Shown here: positions 1-7,263 of the stretch, one piece after another
How positions within the stretch are numbered: position 1 is the stretch's first letter
Layout: the number at the start of each line of letters is the position of its first letter
DNA from: Acidobacteriota bacterium
GTDB lineage: Bacteria; Acidobacteriota; Terriglobia; UBA7540
DNA length: 38,503 nt
NCBI GenBank assembly: GCA_021827245.1
Contig: JAKAWN010000014.1
Coordinates: forward strand, 1 to 38,503
Direction: 5' to 3'
Position numbers and translations under genes: made by a program
Notes under the pieces: generated by a model
Told to the model about the DNA's origin: nothing
Databases searched by the model: none
What the model saw: the letters and a program-made list of their open reading frames with translations, nothing else

Positions 1-210
1 GATCTCGACCACGGTGAAAAGGTGTCCCAGCAAAGCTTCATCGCTGCTCTCAACTTCTTTCAGCGAGGGCAGGTGCTTTCGAGGCATGACCAGCAGATGG
101 ACCGGCGCCTGCGGGCGGATGTCTTCAATGACAATGGCCTGATCATCCTCATAGACAATCTTGGCTGGCTGCTGGCGTGCAATGATTTTGCAAAAGATAC
201 AGCTATCCAT
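1..210 (-). CDS. HIT-family nucleotide-binding protein, N-terminal part (3' end outside window)
   Basis: The visible 70 codons begin DSCIFCKIIA and continue through KIVYEDDQAIVIEDI and PQAPVHLLVMPRKH. This is the typical N-terminal half of HinT-type HIT proteins, which hydrolyse or transfer nucleoside phosphates; the CxxC near the start binds zinc in some members. The catalytic HxHxH motif would lie beyond the left edge, so activity cannot be judged. The ATG at 210 follows GGAGG with about 5 bases of spacing. The RlpA-like gene ends only 30 bases upstream on the same strand, so the two are probably co-transcribed. Family assignment is secure; substrate is unknown. Confidence 0.9.
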   Translation of the reverse strand, partial: MDSCIFCKIIARQQPAKIVYEDDQAIVIEDIRPQAPVHLLVMPRKHLPSLKEVESSDEALLGHLFTVVEI

Positions 211-240
211 TCTGCCTCCGCAGGAAAATGTCCTGATATC

Positions 241-963
241 CTAGTTTATTCTTACAACATAGGTTTGCGTTGCCAGTTTTGCACGAACCAACTGGCTCGC
301 TAGGTCTTGGGCCTGTTGCCGGGTGCTCTCCTGGCCGACGAGGACCAGGTTAAACACCTCGTTGCCGTGGTCGGCTGTTTTGATGATGACAGGGTGAAAC
401 CTCTTCTCAATCCGGCGTTTCAGCCTTTCAGCATTGCTCCGATCCAGGAATGCTCCGATCTGAACTGAATAGATGCCGCCGGAAGCATCCGGTCCGATGC
501 TCAGGATGTGCAATCGCACAAGAGCTGTCGAGCGCATGTCCATCGCCATGGCCGCGGCGTAGGAAAGATCGATAATTCGACCGGGGACGAAGGGTCCGCG
601 GTCATTAATTCGTACAACCACGCTGCGACCATTCTCCAGGTCGTGCACTCTGACGAGAGTCCCAAAAGGCAGTGTGCGATGCGCTGCTGTCATCGCGTAC
701 ATATTGTAAATTTGGCCACTTGCTGTCGGCCGGCCATTGTAGGGGCGGCCATACCAGGATGCGATGCCTTCCTCGCCTTGGACAATCGGGGCCGGAGGAG
801 CGGAAGGACGTCGCTGCGCAGAAGGGGGAGCCGCCGGGGGCACGATGACAGGCGCCCGATGACGGCAACTGGTTCCCCAAAATGCCAGACCCGCCAGTAA
901 GGCCAGTTGCCCGAGTCTTCCCAGCGTCTGTGAGCGGGCTTTGGATTTGATCGTCTTGACCAC
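241..963 (-). CDS. RlpA-like septal ring protein with DPBB and SPOR domains
   Basis: A 240-residue exported protein. A hydrophobic segment at residues 16-30 ends in GTSC (Cys33), a poor lipobox, so lipoprotein status is uncertain. A Pro-rich linker (38-60) follows, then a double-psi beta-barrel (about 66-145) beginning GIASWYG. It keeps His95 (AAHRTLPFGT) and Asp121 (NDRGPF), which correspond to the catalytic pair known in RlpA lytic transglycosylases. A SPOR domain (164-237) should bind denuded septal peptidoglycan. Known RlpA proteins cut glycan strands lacking stem peptides during division; the same role is inferred here. The start is GTG at 963 with no clear Shine-Dalgarno sequence, so it is the least certain part. 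It is followed after 30 bases by the HIT gene. Confidence 0.87.
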   Translation of the reverse strand: MVKTIKSKARSQTLGRLGQLALLAGLAFWGTSCRHRAPVIVPPAAPPSAQRRPSAPPAPIVQGEEGIASWYGRPYNGRPTASGQIYNMYAMTAAHRTLPFGTLVRVHDLENGRSVVVRINDRGPFVPGRIIDLSYAAAMAMDMRSTALVRLHILSIGPDASGGIYSVQIGAFLDRSNAERLKRRIEKRFHPVIIKTADHGNEVFNLVLVGQESTRQQAQDLASQLVRAKLATQTYVVRIN

Positions 964-1184
964 AATTAAGGTTTCGTCCGTTTTTTCGTCAAGACTTCTT
1001 CCTTCGAGTTTCTACCCCTCCTTCGCGATATTCTAGCCAAGAGCATCCGTCCACACAAACGAATTCCCCAAGCGCTCATTCTACATCGAACTGTTTTCCA
1101 GGCGGTGTGATGATTCAGGTTGATGACAATTCCGCCTACAAAGGCTATGACTGAAAATCGTGTCGTGCTGGTATGCTGGTGGAA

Positions 1185-1190
1185 TATAAT
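1185..1190 (+). promoter_or_regulatory. Candidate -10 box upstream of the rhomboid gene
   Basis: A perfect TATAAT sits about 40 bases before the ATG at 1229. The -35 position (around 1162-1167) matches TTGACA poorly. With a start near 1197, the ATG at 1229 would have a short leader, whereas the TTG at 1205 would be almost leaderless. This favours the ATG. Confidence 0.4.
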
Positions 1191-1228
1191 AATCGTTTGT
1201 CTTTTTGCGTCCAGAACTCCCGGTGCTT

Positions 1229-2167
1229 ATGGAACTTCCTCCAAAACTTTGGTTCAAAATTGAAAGGCTGAAAGCCTGGTGGCATTCGACCTTCGGCGAG
1301 AAGAATCAGTCCTACGACACGTCGCATCGGATGTGCCCGGAATGCCGCGCTCTTAACCCTCGCGGTACCAAGGTCTGCCCACATTGCGGCGCCAGGATGG
1401 GACCTCAGCGCGCCCGGGGCAGCATGGGGACTCCGGGGCGCATCATGGGCATTATTCCGGCGCCTACCAGTGCGACTTCAATTTTGGCTGCTGCAATCGT
1501 CCTGATGTACGTGGCGGAGTGGTTCCTCACACAGAGGGCCGGCGGGTCAGGCCATTCAATGGGACTGTTTGGAATCGGAGGCATTCGCGCCAGCGTGATG
1601 CTTCGCCTGGGAGGTCTGTTCGGACCTCTTGTTTATGCCGGCCAATGGTGGCGGCTGGTAACCGCCATGTTCCTTCACGCCGGCCTTCTGCATATCGGAT
1701 TTAACCTTTGGGTTCTGTTTGACGTGGCGCCGGAAGTGGAAGAGCTATTTGGCACCTCAAAGTTCATTGTCTCGTATCTCATCACCGGCGTGGTTGGTTA
1801 CATTGCCAGCCTGTGGTGGATTCCCATGGCCCTTGCCATCGGTGCCTCAGGAGCTATCATGGGGCTGATCGGCGTTCTGATTGGGGCCACTTTCCACCAC
1901 GGCCAGTTCGGAAAAGCGTACCGAAGCATGCTTTGGCGGTGGGTCATTTATATTTTCATCTTCGGCCTGTTCTTTCCTGTCGATAACGCTGCTCACTTTG
2001 GCGGACTTGCGGCCGGCATTGTTTTCGGATACCTGGTCCCTGAAGGTACGCCGGAAACACGTCCCGGTGAAAACCTCTGGAACGCGCTGGCGATTCTTTC
2101 AGTACTCATCATCGCGGGGTCTCTTGTTCTGATGGCTATGCAGATTAACAGTCCGCTTTACCGCTGA
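1229..2167 (+). CDS. Rhomboid intramembrane serine protease with N-terminal zinc ribbon
   Basis: A 312-residue membrane protein. An N-terminal CPEC-x10-CPHC zinc ribbon (Cys36, 39, 50, 53) precedes six or seven hydrophobic segments. Rhomboid hallmarks are present: HAGLLHIGFNLW, the nucleophile in GASG (Ser207), and the catalytic His256 in AAHFGGLAAG. Rhomboids cleave membrane proteins within or next to transmembrane helices; the substrate here is unknown. The cytosolic zinc ribbon probably binds a partner. A TTG at 1205 would add eight residues; I chose the ATG because of the promoter spacing, though neither start has a strong ribosome binding site. The gene is monocistronic, divergent from the RlpA-like gene and convergent with leuD. 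Confidence 0.92.
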   Translation: MELPPKLWFKIERLKAWWHSTFGEKNQSYDTSHRMCPECRALNPRGTKVCPHCGARMGPQRARGSMGTPGRIMGIIPAPTSATSILAAAIVLMYVAEWFLTQRAGGSGHSMGLFGIGGIRASVMLRLGGLFGPLVYAGQWWRLVTAMFLHAGLLHIGFNLWVLFDVAPEVEELFGTSKFIVSYLITGVVGYIASLWWIPMALAIGASGAIMGLIGVLIGATFHHGQFGKAYRSMLWRWVIYIFIFGLFFPVDNAAHFGGLAAGIVFGYLVPEGTPETRPGENLWNALAILSVLIIAGSLVLMAMQINSPLYR

Positions 2168-2301
2168 TTTCTTCTCACATGGCTGAGCCAGTCCTGCAAA
2201 GGCCTTAAGATAGACAGTACAAATCGTGCGCGCGCACCTCCGGGTGGGCCGTGCAAAGCCATGAATGGTCTTCTTGACCCTGACTGAGCAGGATGGCTTC
2301 T

Positions 2302-2946
2302 TTATTTGCCGGAAGGAACTTCAAGCGAGCCGTAACGGGTGGCGCTGGGTTGGTGTGCCTTTTCGAAGGTGGCGATCTGGTTCTCGAAACGCAGCGTCAG
2401 GCCGATGTCGTCCCAGCCATTCAGCAGGCACTCCCTCCGAAACGGGTCAACTTCAAAATTGATGTTCAGGCCGGTGCCTGCGTCCGCTGTCTCAGTGATC
2501 GTCTGTTTTTCCAGGTCCACGGTTAACTGGTAGCCCTCGTTCTGTTCGGTGCGCCGGAAGAGTTCATCTACCTGGGCTTCGGGAAGAGTTATAGGAAGGA
2601 TGCCGTTCTTGAAACAGTTGATATAAAAGATGTCAGCATAGCTGGGAGCGATAATCGCCCGGAAGCCGTAATCGAGCACAGCCCATGGGGCATGCTCTCG
2701 GCTCGATCCACAGCCGAAATTGGTTCGCGCCAGGAGTATGGAAGCTCCCTGGTAGCGAGGCTGGTTCAGCACAAACTCCGGGTTCGGCTTTTCGCCTTCA
2801 AGATAACGCCAGTCGTAGAAAAGGAAACGGCCGAATCCCTCGCGAGTGGTAGCTTTCAAGAACTGCTTGGGAATGATCTGGTCCGTGTCTACATTCACGC
2901 GACCCATTGGCGCAACAAGTCCGGTAACTTTTACAAATGGTTTCAT
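2302..2946 (-). CDS. leuD: 3-isopropylmalate dehydratase small subunit
   Basis: 214 residues of typical LeuD length. The protein begins [20 protein letters not shown] and contains [12 protein letters not shown] and the swivel-domain signature [12 protein letters not shown], which contacts substrate in aconitase-family small subunits. With LeuC it isomerises 2-isopropylmalate to 3-isopropylmalate, the second step of leucine synthesis, in the cytoplasm. The ATG follows GGAGGT with about 5 bases of spacing. It lies 150 bases downstream of leuC on the same strand. That gap contains an AT-rich inverted repeat, which could weaken co-transcription or form an mRNA hairpin. No leuB or leuA is in the window. 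Confidence 0.96.
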   Translation of the reverse strand: MKPFVKVTGLVAPMGRVNVDTDQIIPKQFLKATTREGFGRFLFYDWRYLEGEKPNPEFVLNQPRYQGASILLARTNFGCGSSREHAPWAVLDYGFRAIIAPSYADIFYINCFKNGILPITLPEAQVDELFRRTEQNEGYQLTVDLEKQTITETADAGTGLNINFEVDPFRRECLLNGWDDIGLTLRFENQIATFEKAHQPSATRYGSLEVPSGK

Positions 2947-2963
2947 CTTACCTCCGAATAAAA

Positions 2964-3050
2964 TTATGAATTATGAATGTTGAATCACGAAATAGCATGT
3001 TGAGCCGGATGTTCATGCCCCGGACAAGGCCAGCTTTTCATAATTCATAA
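2964..3050. repeat. AT-rich inverted repeat in the leuC-leuD gap
   Basis: TTATGAATTATGAA at 2964-2977 is matched by its exact reverse complement at 3037-3050, with 59 bases between the 14-base arms. Degenerate versions continue on both sides (ATGTTGAATCACGAA on the left, CAACTCGTAATTCGTCA on the right). The composition is far more AT-rich than the flanking leu genes. This looks like an inserted short repeat rather than a leu regulatory element. Confidence 0.75.
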
Positions 3051-3096
3051 CTCATAATTTTCAACTCGTAATTCGTCACTGGCAAGAGGTCGGTCA

Positions 3097-4518
3097 TTAT
3101 TCCGCGTGGCCAACGTTCCACTTTCGAATATCGACAAAGTGGCCTTCGACCGCCGCTGCAGCGGCCATCATCGGGCTCACCAGGTGCGTCCGCCCGCCCT
3201 TGCCTTGTCGGCCTTCAAAGTTGCGATTGGACGTGCTGGCGCATCGCTCGCCGCTCGGCAACACGTCGGCATTCATAGCCAGGCACATGCTGCACCCGGA
3301 ATCTCGCCACTCGAACCCTGCCGCGCGGAAAATCTTATCGAGACCCTCAGCCTCGGCCTGGGCTTTGACGCGGCGGGAACCAGGAACAGCCAACGCCCCC
3401 TTAACGGTTGAGGCGATTTTCTTTCCGTCCAGGACGCGCGCAGCCAGCCGCAGGTCTTCAATGCGCGCGTTCGTGCACGAGCCAATGAAAACGCGGTCAA
3501 TCGGAATGTCAGCGATGCGAGTTCCGGGCTTCAGAGCCATGTATTCGAGAGCCCGCCCGGCGGCCTCGCGCGACACCGAATCGCTGAAAGAGTTCGGATC
3601 CGGCACGCTGCCGGTAACGTCCGTCACCATGCCCGGGTTGGTTCCCCAAGTTACCTGGGGAGCGATCTCTGCCGCCTCGAGTTCCACGACTCGGTCATAA
3701 GTTGCGCCGGAATCGGAAGCGATGGTCTTCCAGTGACCGACGGCCACCTGAAAATCCTTTCCACGAGGGGCATAAGGCCGGCCTTCCAGATAAGCGAAGG
3801 TCGTGTCGTCCGGCGCTACCATGCCCGCGCGCGCGCCGCCTTCTATCGACATGTTGCAGACCGTCATCCGGCCTTCCATCGAAAGCTCCCGGATGGTTTC
3901 TCCCGCATATTCGATCACATGGCCAGTCCCGCCAGCGATTCCGATCTTTCCGATGATAGCCAGGATAATGTCTTTGGCCGCGACCCCTTGCGGCCGTCGG
4001 CCATTCACCCGCACCAGCATGGGTTTTGATTTGAACTGCGAAAGGCACTGCGTTGCCAGCACGTGCTCCACTTCACTGGTGCCGATGCCGAAGGCCAGCG
4101 CACCAAACGCGCCGTGCGTGGACGTGTGGCTGTCACCGCAGACAATCGTCTGGCCCGGATTCGTGATGCCCAGCTCGGGCCCGATGATGTGCACGATGCC
4201 TTGGTTGCGGTCGTTCATGTCAAACAGCAGGATATTGTTTTCCTGGCAGTTGCGGGCGAGCGCCGCAAACTGCGCTACCGCGGCCTCATCCACCATCGGC
4301 AGGCTGCGGTCGGTGGTTGGCACCGAGTGGTCCATCACCGCAAAGGTCAGGTCTGGCCGGCGAACCTTGCGTCCGGCGGCTCTGAGTCCGGCAAACGCCT
4401 GCGCCGAGGTCACTTCATGGACCAGATGGCGGTCGATATAAATGAGCGTCGGTTGCCCGGGCTCTTCCCGGACCACATGGGCGCTCCAGATCTTTTCATA
4501 CATGGTTTGAGGTGGCAT
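3097..4518 (-). CDS. leuC: 3-isopropylmalate dehydratase large subunit
   Basis: A 473-residue aconitase-family protein that pairs with LeuD. The three cysteines that hold the [4Fe-4S] cluster are present: Cys348 in IGSCTN, and Cys409 and Cys412 in [27 protein letters not shown] and the substrate-binding GSCTNAR segment are intact, and length is normal for LeuC. The ATG at 4518 has only a weak AGCAGG upstream; a second in-frame ATG lies five codons later, so the start could shift slightly. A candidate promoter with an operator-like palindrome lies about 100-150 bases upstream. leuC leads the leuCD unit. Confidence 0.96.
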   Translation of the reverse strand: MPPQTMYEKIWSAHVVREEPGQPTLIYIDRHLVHEVTSAQAFAGLRAAGRKVRRPDLTFAVMDHSVPTTDRSLPMVDEAAVAQFAALARNCQENNILLFDMNDRNQGIVHIIGPELGITNPGQTIVCGDSHTSTHGAFGALAFGIGTSEVEHVLATQCLSQFKSKPMLVRVNGRRPQGVAAKDIILAIIGKIGIAGGTGHVIEYAGETIRELSMEGRMTVCNMSIEGGARAGMVAPDDTTFAYLEGRPYAPRGKDFQVAVGHWKTIASDSGATYDRVVELEAAEIAPQVTWGTNPGMVTDVTGSVPDPNSFSDSVSREAAGRALEYMALKPGTRIADIPIDRVFIGSCTNARIEDLRLAARVLDGKKIASTVKGALAVPGSRRVKAQAEAEGLDKIFRAAGFEWRDSGCSMCLAMNADVLPSGERCASTSNRNFEGRQGKGGRTHLVSPMMAAAAAVEGHFVDIRKWNVGHAE

Positions 4519-4616
4519 CGTGTTTAATCTAACCTGCTCTGAAAGTGTTCAAAAAGACTCTGTCCAATCGTACTGGACCGGCAATCGAAGGTGCACTCTT
4601 GGCTCCATTTTCGTGA

Positions 4617-4665
4617 TACCGACCAGTCGGTAGGTAGCTTAGCATCCTCTGAATTAACCTGTCAA
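4617..4665 (-). promoter_or_regulatory. Candidate leuC promoter with TetR-type palindrome at the start site
   Basis: On the minus strand a perfect TTGACA (4660-4665) is followed after 18 bases by TAAGCT (4636-4641), a weak -10. The predicted start falls inside the perfect inverted repeat TACCGAC-CA-GTCGGTA (4617-4632). Palindromes of this form are typical operators of TetR-family repressors. No tetR gene is in the window, so the regulator would act from elsewhere. The divergent FG-GAP gene could also be affected. Confidence 0.45.
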
Positions 4666-4766
4666 TATTATCCTCTTCCGCTCCTTCGCGGCAATTGCCT
4701 GAGTTAGAAATCTTGTCATGCGACCCCATAGTCTTCAAGTCCGTTTCGGATTAGAATCAAACCACC

Positions 4767-6059
4767 ATGATTCGCCGTAGTCAGGGTCAGTCTCCAGCCC
4801 ACCGCCGCAAAAAAGGCGCTACGCGGCGAACTTTCTTGAAGACTGCGCTGGGCGCCGGCAGTGCATTTGCCGCTTTTTCGGTAACCGGTGTCGCACAGAG
4901 CGGCAAAAGCCAGCCTCGCTGGCATACTCACACTGTAGCAACGATTCCCGAAGGCTATCAGGTTGCCGTGGCCGATGTTAACGGTGACGGCCGTCTTGAT
5001 ATCCTGGCCCTCAGTTCGGAGCAGAACATCGTTGACTGGTATGAGAATCCGTCGTGGCGGGCGCAATCCGTGACTACTGCGACTGAGAAGAACATCAGCC
5101 TGGCGCCATTGTTTCAGCCAGGTTACCCTGCCCGTGGCATGGCGCTTGCCAGCGGTTTCGATCTGGACCATCCTGAGCGCGGCGGCGGGGAGATCTGGTG
5201 GGCCGTGCCGAAAGCCTCGCTTGATGCCGAGTGGTCTCTGACGATGATCGGGCGCATTCCCGCATCGCATCGCCTGCACTGGGCTGATTTGTATGGCGAC
5301 GGCCGGCTGGAACTGGTGGATGTACCCATTGTGGGCGCGGGATCGCGGCCTCCCGATTATTCCGTTCCTGCGCCGATCACCTGGTTCGAGATGCAGGAGA
5401 CTCTTTTAACGGGCCATGCCGTAGGCGCTGCGCAGCAATCGAGTGAATGGAGTCCGCACCTGATCGACGAATCTCTCACGCTCGTTCACGGCGTTCTGAT
5501 CATGGATTGGAACGGCGACGGCCGCGGCGAAATCCTCACCGCAAGCGCCCAGGGTGTGAATCTGTTCGAATCTACGGGCCGGGAAGAAAACCTCAAATGG
5601 ACCAGGACGCTGCTCACTGCGGGCGATCAGGGTCCTGACCGTTATCACGGAGCAAGCGAGATCGGCGTCGGCAAGATTCACGGGCACAGGTTCCTCGCCA
5701 CCATTGAGCCCTGGCACGGGAACAAGGTGGTGGTTTATCCCGGCAATGCGGGCGGGTTCACCGAACGGCATGTGATTGATGCGAGCTTCAAGAGCGGGCA
5801 CGCGCTTGTCTGCGCCGACCTCGATGGCGACGGCAATGACGAGATCGTCGCCGGATACCGCGGCCCGGGAACCTCACTGTTCATCTACCACGCCGCCGAC
5901 GACCGCGGCGCCGCCTGGGAACGGGAAACGCTCGACTCGGATATGGCCGCTTCCTGCGTGGCCATTGCCGATATCAACGCCGACGGCCGCCCGGACATTG
6001 TCGCCGTCGGCTCCTCAAGCGCCAACGTCAAGTGGTATGAAAATATAGGGCCTGCTTAG
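4767..6059 (+). CDS. Tat-exported FG-GAP/VCBS beta-propeller protein
   Basis: 430 residues. The N terminus has a twin-arginine signal (TRRTFLK at 19-25, then an Ala-rich hydrophobic stretch ending near AQSG at 43-46). The body carries repeated DxNxDGxxD-type calcium loops: VADVNGDGRLDIL, WADLYGDGRLELV, IMDWNGDGRGEIL, CADLDGDGNDEIV and IADINADGRPDIV. This pattern marks FG-GAP/VCBS blades of a seven-bladed propeller folded before export. Function is not recognisable. Bacterial relatives are usually only called VCBS repeat proteins, and some resemble the propeller of aldos-2-ulose dehydratase. It is a single gene on the plus strand, divergent from leuC. The ATG has no strong ribosome binding site. 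Confidence 0.82.
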   Translation: MIRRSQGQSPAHRRKKGATRRTFLKTALGAGSAFAAFSVTGVAQSGKSQPRWHTHTVATIPEGYQVAVADVNGDGRLDILALSSEQNIVDWYENPSWRAQSVTTATEKNISLAPLFQPGYPARGMALASGFDLDHPERGGGEIWWAVPKASLDAEWSLTMIGRIPASHRLHWADLYGDGRLELVDVPIVGAGSRPPDYSVPAPITWFEMQETLLTGHAVGAAQQSSEWSPHLIDESLTLVHGVLIMDWNGDGRGEILTASAQGVNLFESTGREENLKWTRTLLTAGDQGPDRYHGASEIGVGKIHGHRFLATIEPWHGNKVVVYPGNAGGFTERHVIDASFKSGHALVCADLDGDGNDEIVAGYRGPGTSLFIYHAADDRGAAWERETLDSDMAASCVAIADINADGRPDIVAVGSSSANVKWYENIGPA

Positions 6060-6153
6060 CAGAGATCCGCGGGTTCCTCGCGTTTTCGCTATGTATTCGC
6101 CACAATATATTGCGCCAGCCGACCTATAAAATTCTATTGATTGTGTTTTAGGT

Positions 6154-6182
6154 TTGACGGTGGGCTCCCTTTGTGGTAAATT
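6154..6182 (+). promoter_or_regulatory. Promoter of the ClpP-like gene
   Basis: TTGACG (6154-6159), a 17-base spacer and TAAATT (6177-6182) form a good sigma-70-type promoter. It is about 125 bases before the ATG at 6307 and implies a leader of roughly 115 bases. Confidence 0.55.
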
Positions 6183-6197
6183 TTGCGGTAGGAAAAA

Positions 6198-6220
6198 CAG
6201 CCCCGATGGGCTGGGCTTTG
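6198..6220 (+). terminator. Terminator-like hairpin inside the leader of the ClpP-like gene
   Basis: CAGCCC-CGAT-GGGCTG (6198-6213) is a six-pair stem with a four-base loop, preceded by an A-run and followed by GGCTTTGTTT. It lies between the predicted promoter and the ClpP-like gene. It could therefore be an attenuator, or the terminator of the upstream FG-GAP gene working across the promoter. Confidence 0.45.
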
Positions 6221-6306
6221 TTTCCGAGCGACGGCTAGAGACTTTTAGGTAAAAACGGTTCGTACACCCTGAAGGTAACCTGCGCACGAGAGAGGTGCTC
6301 CCAGAA

Positions 6307-6891
6307 ATGGCTACTGCCGCTGTAAATCCCGTCAGCAAACCAACTGCCTATGTGTCATTCTCTGCCGAAATAATTCCCAATACGACGGAAAGCCTAATTG
6401 CTCTCTTGGCCAACCTGGTAAGTCAGGGCTTTAAGGATGTGTACCTGATGATGTCGACACCGGGAGGCAACGTTATGAATGGCATGAATCTGTACAACGT
6501 GCTACGCGGACTGCCTGTCACACTTACGACCCACAACGTCGGGAATGTGGACTCGATCGGAAACGCCGTTTTCCTTGCCGGAGAAAAGCGATATGCATGC
6601 CCACAGGCCACATTTATGTTTCACGGCGTCGGATTTGATGGCCAACCAGGGTTTCGGCTTGAGGAAAAACTACTTCGTGAGCGCCTTGATTCCGTCCTGA
6701 GCGACCAGAAGCGCATCGGCGCCATCATGGAGCAAAGAACCAACCTGAACAAAAGGCAGATCAAGGGGCTCTTCAGAGAAGCCCAGACCAAGGATGCTGC
6801 ATACGCCGTTAGCGGCGGGATTATTCACGAAATCCGCGAGATCCAGATCCCCGCCGGCTGTCCCATATATTCCTTGGTATTCAAGCGCTAA
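6307..6891 (+). CDS. ClpP-like serine protease (orphan Clp-fold peptidase)
   Basis: A 194-residue Clp-fold peptidase. It keeps the substrate-strand motif MMSTPGGNVMNGM, a nucleophile in VDSIG (Ser83), His106 in FMFHG and a candidate Asp163, so the triad appears intact. Compared with housekeeping ClpP, the consensus MIHQP becomes FMFHGV, ASMG becomes DSIG, and the N-terminal axial-loop region is short. No clpX, clpA or other ATPase is adjacent. It probably works as a self-standing or partner-recruited peptidase; the substrate is unknown. I chose the ATG at 6307 over a GTG at 6295 because AGAGG at 6291-6295 precedes it, though at a longish 11 bases. The base composition is more neutral than the neighbours, a weak hint of transfer. 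Confidence 0.83.
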   Translation: MATAAVNPVSKPTAYVSFSAEIIPNTTESLIALLANLVSQGFKDVYLMMSTPGGNVMNGMNLYNVLRGLPVTLTTHNVGNVDSIGNAVFLAGEKRYACPQATFMFHGVGFDGQPGFRLEEKLLRERLDSVLSDQKRIGAIMEQRTNLNKRQIKGLFREAQTKDAAYAVSGGIIHEIREIQIPAGCPIYSLVFKR

Positions 6892-6912
6892 GGCATTGGG
6901 CTGCGATGCCTT
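6890..6912 (+). terminator. Possible terminator overlapping the stop codon of the ClpP-like gene
   Basis: AAGGCAT (6890-6896) and ATGCCTT (6906-6912) form a seven-pair stem around a nine-base loop, beginning in the TAA stop. The following sequence is only mildly T-rich, so this is tentative. Confidence 0.35.
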
Positions 6913-7263
6913 CTGTATATAGCTGCCTTGCACAGTCTCTCTCGCGTCCATTATTCTAACCTCTCAAAACCGAGGGATTAAAAATCAGCGAAAATGTCGC
7001 CGACCCACAAGAAGTGATGTCCACCGAACCTCAATAAGGTTCATCATCCCCTTCATTCGTCAACGCAATTAACAAGTTTCGGATCAAGATTTCCCCCCTG
7101 CCTCGATAGAATCTTCTACACCAACCAATTTTACCTGTCAATCACAGTTTACTATTCCCTGTTACATTTGACTATCATCGGCCAGTTTGGGACACCTCTT
7201 TAACTTTAACGGGAGGCAGTAATTCCACTTGAATATCTCACAGAAAGATTAATCCTACTCAAA
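6892..7263. other. Intergenic region, convergent genes, no gene seen
   Basis: About 370 bases, more AT-rich than the surroundings, with no open frame of credible composition on either strand. It contains a six-pair hairpin GAACCT-CAATA-AGGTTC (7026-7042) without a T-tract. AGGCAG after GGG at about 7210 resembles a ribosome binding site but leads to no open frame. Confidence 0.6.

Noticed and set aside
2226..2237. GTGCGCGCGCAC palindrome between the rhomboid and leuD genes
   Set aside because: Alternating GC dinucleotides make such palindromes common in GC-rich DNA; no partner gene or placement supports an operator.
3803..4441. Long plus-strand open frame opposite leuC
   Set aside because: It is the antisense shadow of a well conserved gene and has no ribosome binding site or recognisable product.
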